From the NCBI GenBank assembly GCA_035254305.1, contig DATFAS010000250.1:1-14960 (forward strand): DNA of 14,960 nucleotides, given 5' to 3'. Position numbers and translations under genes: made by a program. Below, one piece after another: positions 12,716 through 14,960 of this stretch. The notes below the pieces were generated by a model. The model saw only the letters and a program-made list of their open reading frames with translations, had not been told where the DNA came from and searched no databases. Each line of letters starts with the position of its first letter. Within the stretch, counting starts at the first letter, position 1. Source of the stretch: DATFAS01 sp035254305 (lineage in GTDB: Bacteria; Bacillota; Bacilli; Aneurinibacillales; RAOX-1).

Positions 12716-13357
12716 TTAGATAAATCCATGTTCTGATAAAAAGGACTGAGTAATACCCGTTGACAATTTGCGATCGGTTAGATACTTTGCAATATATTTA
12801 CCAATCATGTCACACTCTAAATTCACTCGGTCTCCACGATCTTTCTCGTGAAGAGTAGTCATCTCAATGGTATGAGGAATAATCGAAATAGAGAAAGAAT
12901 CTGCCTCAACATCTAACAGAGTTAAGCTAATGCCATCTATGGTTATAGAACCCTTAGGTATCATGTAATAAAGAAGTACAGCTTCAGCTTGAACCTTAAA
13001 AACGACGGCATTCCCCATTTTGGTTTTGGACAGAATCATTCCTTGACCATCTACATGTCCGGACACCATATGACCACCAAACCGTCCTCCAGCCATCATG
13101 GCTCGTTCTAAATTAACCTTAGAACCTGTCAATAATCCCGCAAGGTTTGTCTTCTCGAAGGTTTCAGGCATCACATCAACACTAAACTGTGTATTGGTAA
13201 AGGAAGTTACAGTGAGACACACACCATTTACGGCGATACTGTCCCCCAATTTCACGTCAACAAGCACATGCTTAGCTTGAATAGTAAGGACGCACCATTT
13301 ACTTCCTCTTTTAATTCCTTGAATCCTCCCGACTTCTTCAATAATTCCTGTAAACAT
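12716..13357 (-). CDS. ribE: Riboflavin synthase, alpha chain
   Basis: Catalyses dismutation of two lumazine molecules to riboflavin plus the pyrimidine precursor; 213 residues, forming trimers. The protein is an internal duplication of two lumazine-binding beta-barrels (about 1-97 and 98-190): GDSIAVNGVCLTV (38-50) is matched by KGSITIDGISLTLLDV (135-150). It begins with the conserved MFTGIIEEVG and has GRFGGHMVSGHVDG (91-104) at the junction, followed by a short C-terminal trimerisation helix. The ATG follows the ribD TAG stop with zero bases between, and its GGGAGG site lies within the end of ribD, so translation is likely coupled. This gene is called ribE or ribB in older Bacillus usage. 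Confidence 0.96.
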   Translation of the reverse strand: MFTGIIEEVGRIQGIKRGSKWCVLTIQAKHVLVDVKLGDSIAVNGVCLTVTSFTNTQFSVDVMPETFEKTNLAGLLTGSKVNLERAMMAGGRFGGHMVSGHVDGQGMILSKTKMGNAVVFKVQAEAVLLYYMIPKGSITIDGISLTLLDVEADSFSISIIPHTIEMTTLHEKDRGDRVNLECDMIGKYIAKYLTDRKLSTGITQSFLSEHGFI

Positions 13358-14452
13358 CTAAGCCTCCCATAATGGATATCCCTCTATACACACGTCACGG
13401 CCAACCTGTGTTACAGTGAAATTGGTGATCTGAACCGCTTGATTCATCTCTTGCACTCCTATTCCACCATATGGGGTAGGTGCACCAAGTCCCCCAACAA
13501 GCTTCGGGGATAAATAGCAAATCACCTTATTGATTGCTTTTGCAGTTAAGAATGCTCCATTCACCTGACTTCCTCCCTCTACTAGAAGAGAGGAAATCCC
13601 CTGTTCACCCAAATGGGATAATACTGCAGGAATTTCTACACGAGATCCCTTACAAACAGGGATCACTTTAATCCCCTGCTGTTCTAGCTCTTCTTTCCTT
13701 GCCTCTGGTGCATCAAATGTAGTATAAATCCATGTTGGTGCTTGTCTATCTATGATAACCTTAGCATCCATTGGAGTTCGCAGCTTGGAGTCTAAGATGA
13801 CACGAATCGGGTTTCTACCACCATCTGGAAGTCTTGTGGTTAATTCTGGATTATCCTCGATTACCGTATTTACCCCTACAAGAATAGCTTGATAAACATT
13901 ACGTAAATGATGGACCTGCTCTCTTGCTTCCCCACTTGTTATCCAACGGCTGCTGCCTGTGACCGTGGCAATCTTTCCGTCTAATGTACTTGCCGTTTTA
14001 ATCGTGACGAATGGTTTTTTCGTCGTAATAAAGCAATTAAAGATTTCATTAAGTTGGCGGGATTCATCAGCACGAACACCAACCAAAACTTCAATCCCCG
14101 CTTCCTCAAGCATCCTCTTTCCTCTGCCTGCTACAAGCGGATTGGGATCAAGTGTCGCAATGACTACTTTCGATATTCCTGAACGGATTACAGCCTCGGC
14201 ACATGGCGGAGTCCGACCAAAGTGTGAGCAGGGTTCTAAGGTTACATAAAGCGTTGCTCCCTGAGCCTTTTCCTTAGCCATAGCAAATGCATGCACCTCA
14301 GCATGTGGCTCACCCGCCTTAAGATGGGCTCCCATGCCGACAATTTCCCCATCCTTAACAATCACAGCTCCAACCATGGGATTTGGTTGTGCTTGTCCAT
14401 AGCCTGATCTAGCCAGTTTAAGAGCCAAATCCATATAAAATTCGTGGTTCAA
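13358..14452 (-). CDS. ribD: Bifunctional pyrimidine deaminase / reductase RibD
   Basis: Performs the second and third steps of the GTP branch: deamination of the 2,5-diamino-pyrimidinone and NADPH-dependent reduction of the ribosyl side chain; 364 residues (B. subtilis RibD 361). The N-terminal cytidine-deaminase-like domain (1-145) has zinc ligands H50 (in PHAEVHA, with catalytic E52), C75 and C84 in EPCSHFGRTPPC. The reductase domain (about 147-361) has TASTLDGKIA, SRWITS, ILVGVNTV and VEGGSQVNGAF. The start is TTG at 14452: MNHEFYMDLALKLA aligns with the family N-terminus; GGGAGAG is 11 nt upstream, a rather long spacing. First gene of the operon, preceded by the FMN-controlled terminator, and stop-to-start with ribE. 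Confidence 0.96.
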   Translation of the reverse strand: MNHEFYMDLALKLARSGYGQAQPNPMVGAVIVKDGEIVGMGAHLKAGEPHAEVHAFAMAKEKAQGATLYVTLEPCSHFGRTPPCAEAVIRSGISKVVIATLDPNPLVAGRGKRMLEEAGIEVLVGVRADESRQLNEIFNCFITTKKPFVTIKTASTLDGKIATVTGSSRWITSGEAREQVHHLRNVYQAILVGVNTVIEDNPELTTRLPDGGRNPIRVILDSKLRTPMDAKVIIDRQAPTWIYTTFDAPEARKEELEQQGIKVIPVCKGSRVEIPAVLSHLGEQGISSLLVEGGSQVNGAFLTAKAINKVICYLSPKLVGGLGAPTPYGGIGVQEMNQAVQITNFTVTQVGRDVCIEGYPLWEA

Positions 14453-14483
14453 CTTCTCGTAGTCTCTCCCTTCAATAGCTGTT

Positions 14484-14525
14484 ATAAAAATAAAAACCCC
14501 GAAAAGATAGCATCCTTTTCGAGGG
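14484..14525 (-). terminator. Riboswitch-controlled terminator in the rib leader
   Basis: On the transcript CCC (14525-14523), a bulged T, then CGAAAAG (14521-14515) pairs with CTTTTCG plus GGG (14506-14497), followed by TTTTTATTTTTAT. It is a strong intrinsic terminator about 30 nt before ribD. It is the expected OFF element of the FMN riboswitch. Confidence 0.88.
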
Positions 14526-14657
14526 GGAAGGTAATTTTAAGTAAACATAGGTTACAGATGAAAACACAGCATGATTGCCATATCCTTCAACCATATTCTT
14601 AATATGGCAAACGAAAAAGCAATAAATTGCCGGATCACCAGCCACTATGCATAACCA
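14512..14657 (-). promoter_or_regulatory. Expression platform with candidate antiterminator
   Basis: Between aptamer and terminator is an unusually long structured spacer. The transcript segment CTTTTTCG (14619-14612) can pair with CGAAAAGG (14521-14514), the 5' arm of the terminator, with one G-T wobble, which would prevent termination. Between them, TTGCCATAT (14610-14602) can pair with ATATGGCAA (14583-14575), and alternatively CCATATT (14607-14601) with AATATGG (14597-14591). GCAAT and ATTGC (14630-14619) could in turn occupy the start of the antiterminator strand when FMN is bound. The pairings are seen in the sequence; the switching order is inferred. Confidence 0.6.
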
Positions 14658-14797
14658 TTCCTTCTCCCATCCAGACTATACTGTCGGTTTTGGATTTGCA
14701 CCAAATCAGCTTAGCATCACAATAACACCGCGCTCACGGACTAAGAGGTTCCCCTCATCACCGCCGGTAGGGACTTCCACCCTGCCCCGAAGGATTT
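14658..14797 (-). promoter_or_regulatory. FMN riboswitch (RFN element)
   Basis: Aptamer that binds flavin mononucleotide and turns off the rib operon. Diagnostic conserved blocks read, on the minus strand: CTTCGGGGCAGGGTG at the 5' side, ACCGGCGGTGA, AGTCCGTGAGCGCGG, GATTTGGTGCAAATCC, and CCGACAGTATAGTCTGG followed by ATGGGAGAAGGA. P1 closes through TCCTTC (14794-14789) with GAAGGA (14664-14659). All six expected helical parts are present. Position immediately before ribD, with a terminator downstream, fits control by premature termination. Confidence 0.96.
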
Positions 14798-14816
14798 ATT
14801 CAATTGAATTAACTAT

Positions 14817-14845
14817 ATCATATATTATTGTCGTAATTTAGTAAA
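14817..14845 (-). promoter_or_regulatory. Promoter of the rib operon
   Basis: On the minus strand TTTACT (14845-14840) is followed after exactly 17 bp by TATGAT (14822-14817). Transcription would start near 14810, about 13 nt before the aptamer, as expected for a riboswitch leader. Upstream (14846-14960) the sequence is very A+T-rich, with two palindromes but no gene. Confidence 0.65.
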
Positions 14846-14922
14846 GTAAGGGAAAAAAATTATGAAAAATAATAAGAAATCATATACGAACTTTTGACTC
14901 TCTAGTTTTCTTGCTTAACACC

Positions 14923-14949
14923 AATCAATCATTGATTCATATATATGAA
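14923..14949. repeat. Two overlapping palindromes upstream of the rib promoter
   Basis: AATCAAT-C-ATTGATT (14923-14937) is a perfect dyad, and TTCATATATATGAA (14936-14949) is a perfect 14-bp palindrome sharing two bases with it. They lie about 80-100 bp upstream of the rib -35, at the window edge. They may belong to the regulatory region of a gene outside the window. The A+T-rich context raises the chance of coincidence. Confidence 0.35.
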
Positions 14950-14960
14950 AATAACAAACG

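Noticed and set aside
14647..14841. Open reading frame of 64 codons on the + strand
   Set aside because: It lies across the antisense of the FMN riboswitch aptamer, and its open frame is explained by conserved RNA sequence; there is no ribosome binding site.
1..14960. Mobile elements, phage genes, CRISPR arrays, tRNA or rRNA
   Set aside because: No transposase, integrase, repeat-spacer array, or RNA gene signature was seen on either strand.

Overview
The window looks like ordinary chromosome from a low-to-moderate G+C Bacillota, most likely order Bacillales. The grounds are a TnrA-type nitrogen regulator with its own 17-bp operator, a ribD-ribE-ribBA-ribH operon behind an FMN riboswitch (the Bacillus subtilis gene order), strong AGGAGG-type ribosome binding sites, frequent TTG starts and SigA-like promoters. 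No rRNA, tRNA, CRISPR array, prophage or insertion sequence was seen. The genus cannot be fixed from the sequence alone.

Layout. 1-913: a HAD-superfamily hydrolase on the + strand ending in an intrinsic terminator. 904-2496 (-): a CopC-CopD copper-transport protein of the YcnJ type. 2816-3364 (+): a type I signal peptidase. 3582-6247 (+): a tight three-gene cluster of a membrane-anchored SGNH/GDSL hydrolase, a BcrA-like ABC ATPase and an ABC-2 permease; the two ABC genes overlap. 6307-8292 (-): a dCache methyl-accepting chemotaxis protein whose leader holds a terminator-like attenuator. 8599-9057 (+): a MarR regulator, convergent with tnrA (9071-9364, -). tnrA is divergent from a stand-alone purF (9573-10952, +). 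11004-14452 (-): the riboflavin operon, preceded by a terminator, the FMN riboswitch and a promoter that reach to about 14845.

How the genes work together. The rib operon encodes all the dedicated enzymes from GTP and ribulose 5-phosphate to riboflavin except the intermediate phosphatase, and should be switched off by FMN. TnrA and PurF are both tied to glutamine: TnrA is held inactive by feedback-inhibited glutamine synthetase, and PurF consumes glutamine to start purine synthesis, which supplies GTP for riboflavin. They share one intergenic region containing a TnrA box placed to activate tnrA. The other genes (copper uptake, protein secretion, envelope-type ABC transport, chemotaxis) are separate units.

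I found no clearly new multi-gene system. The observations most worth checking are cis-regulatory: the chemoreceptor leader attenuator, the tnrA/purF shared control region, the long expression platform of the FMN riboswitch, and inverted repeats upstream of the copper gene.
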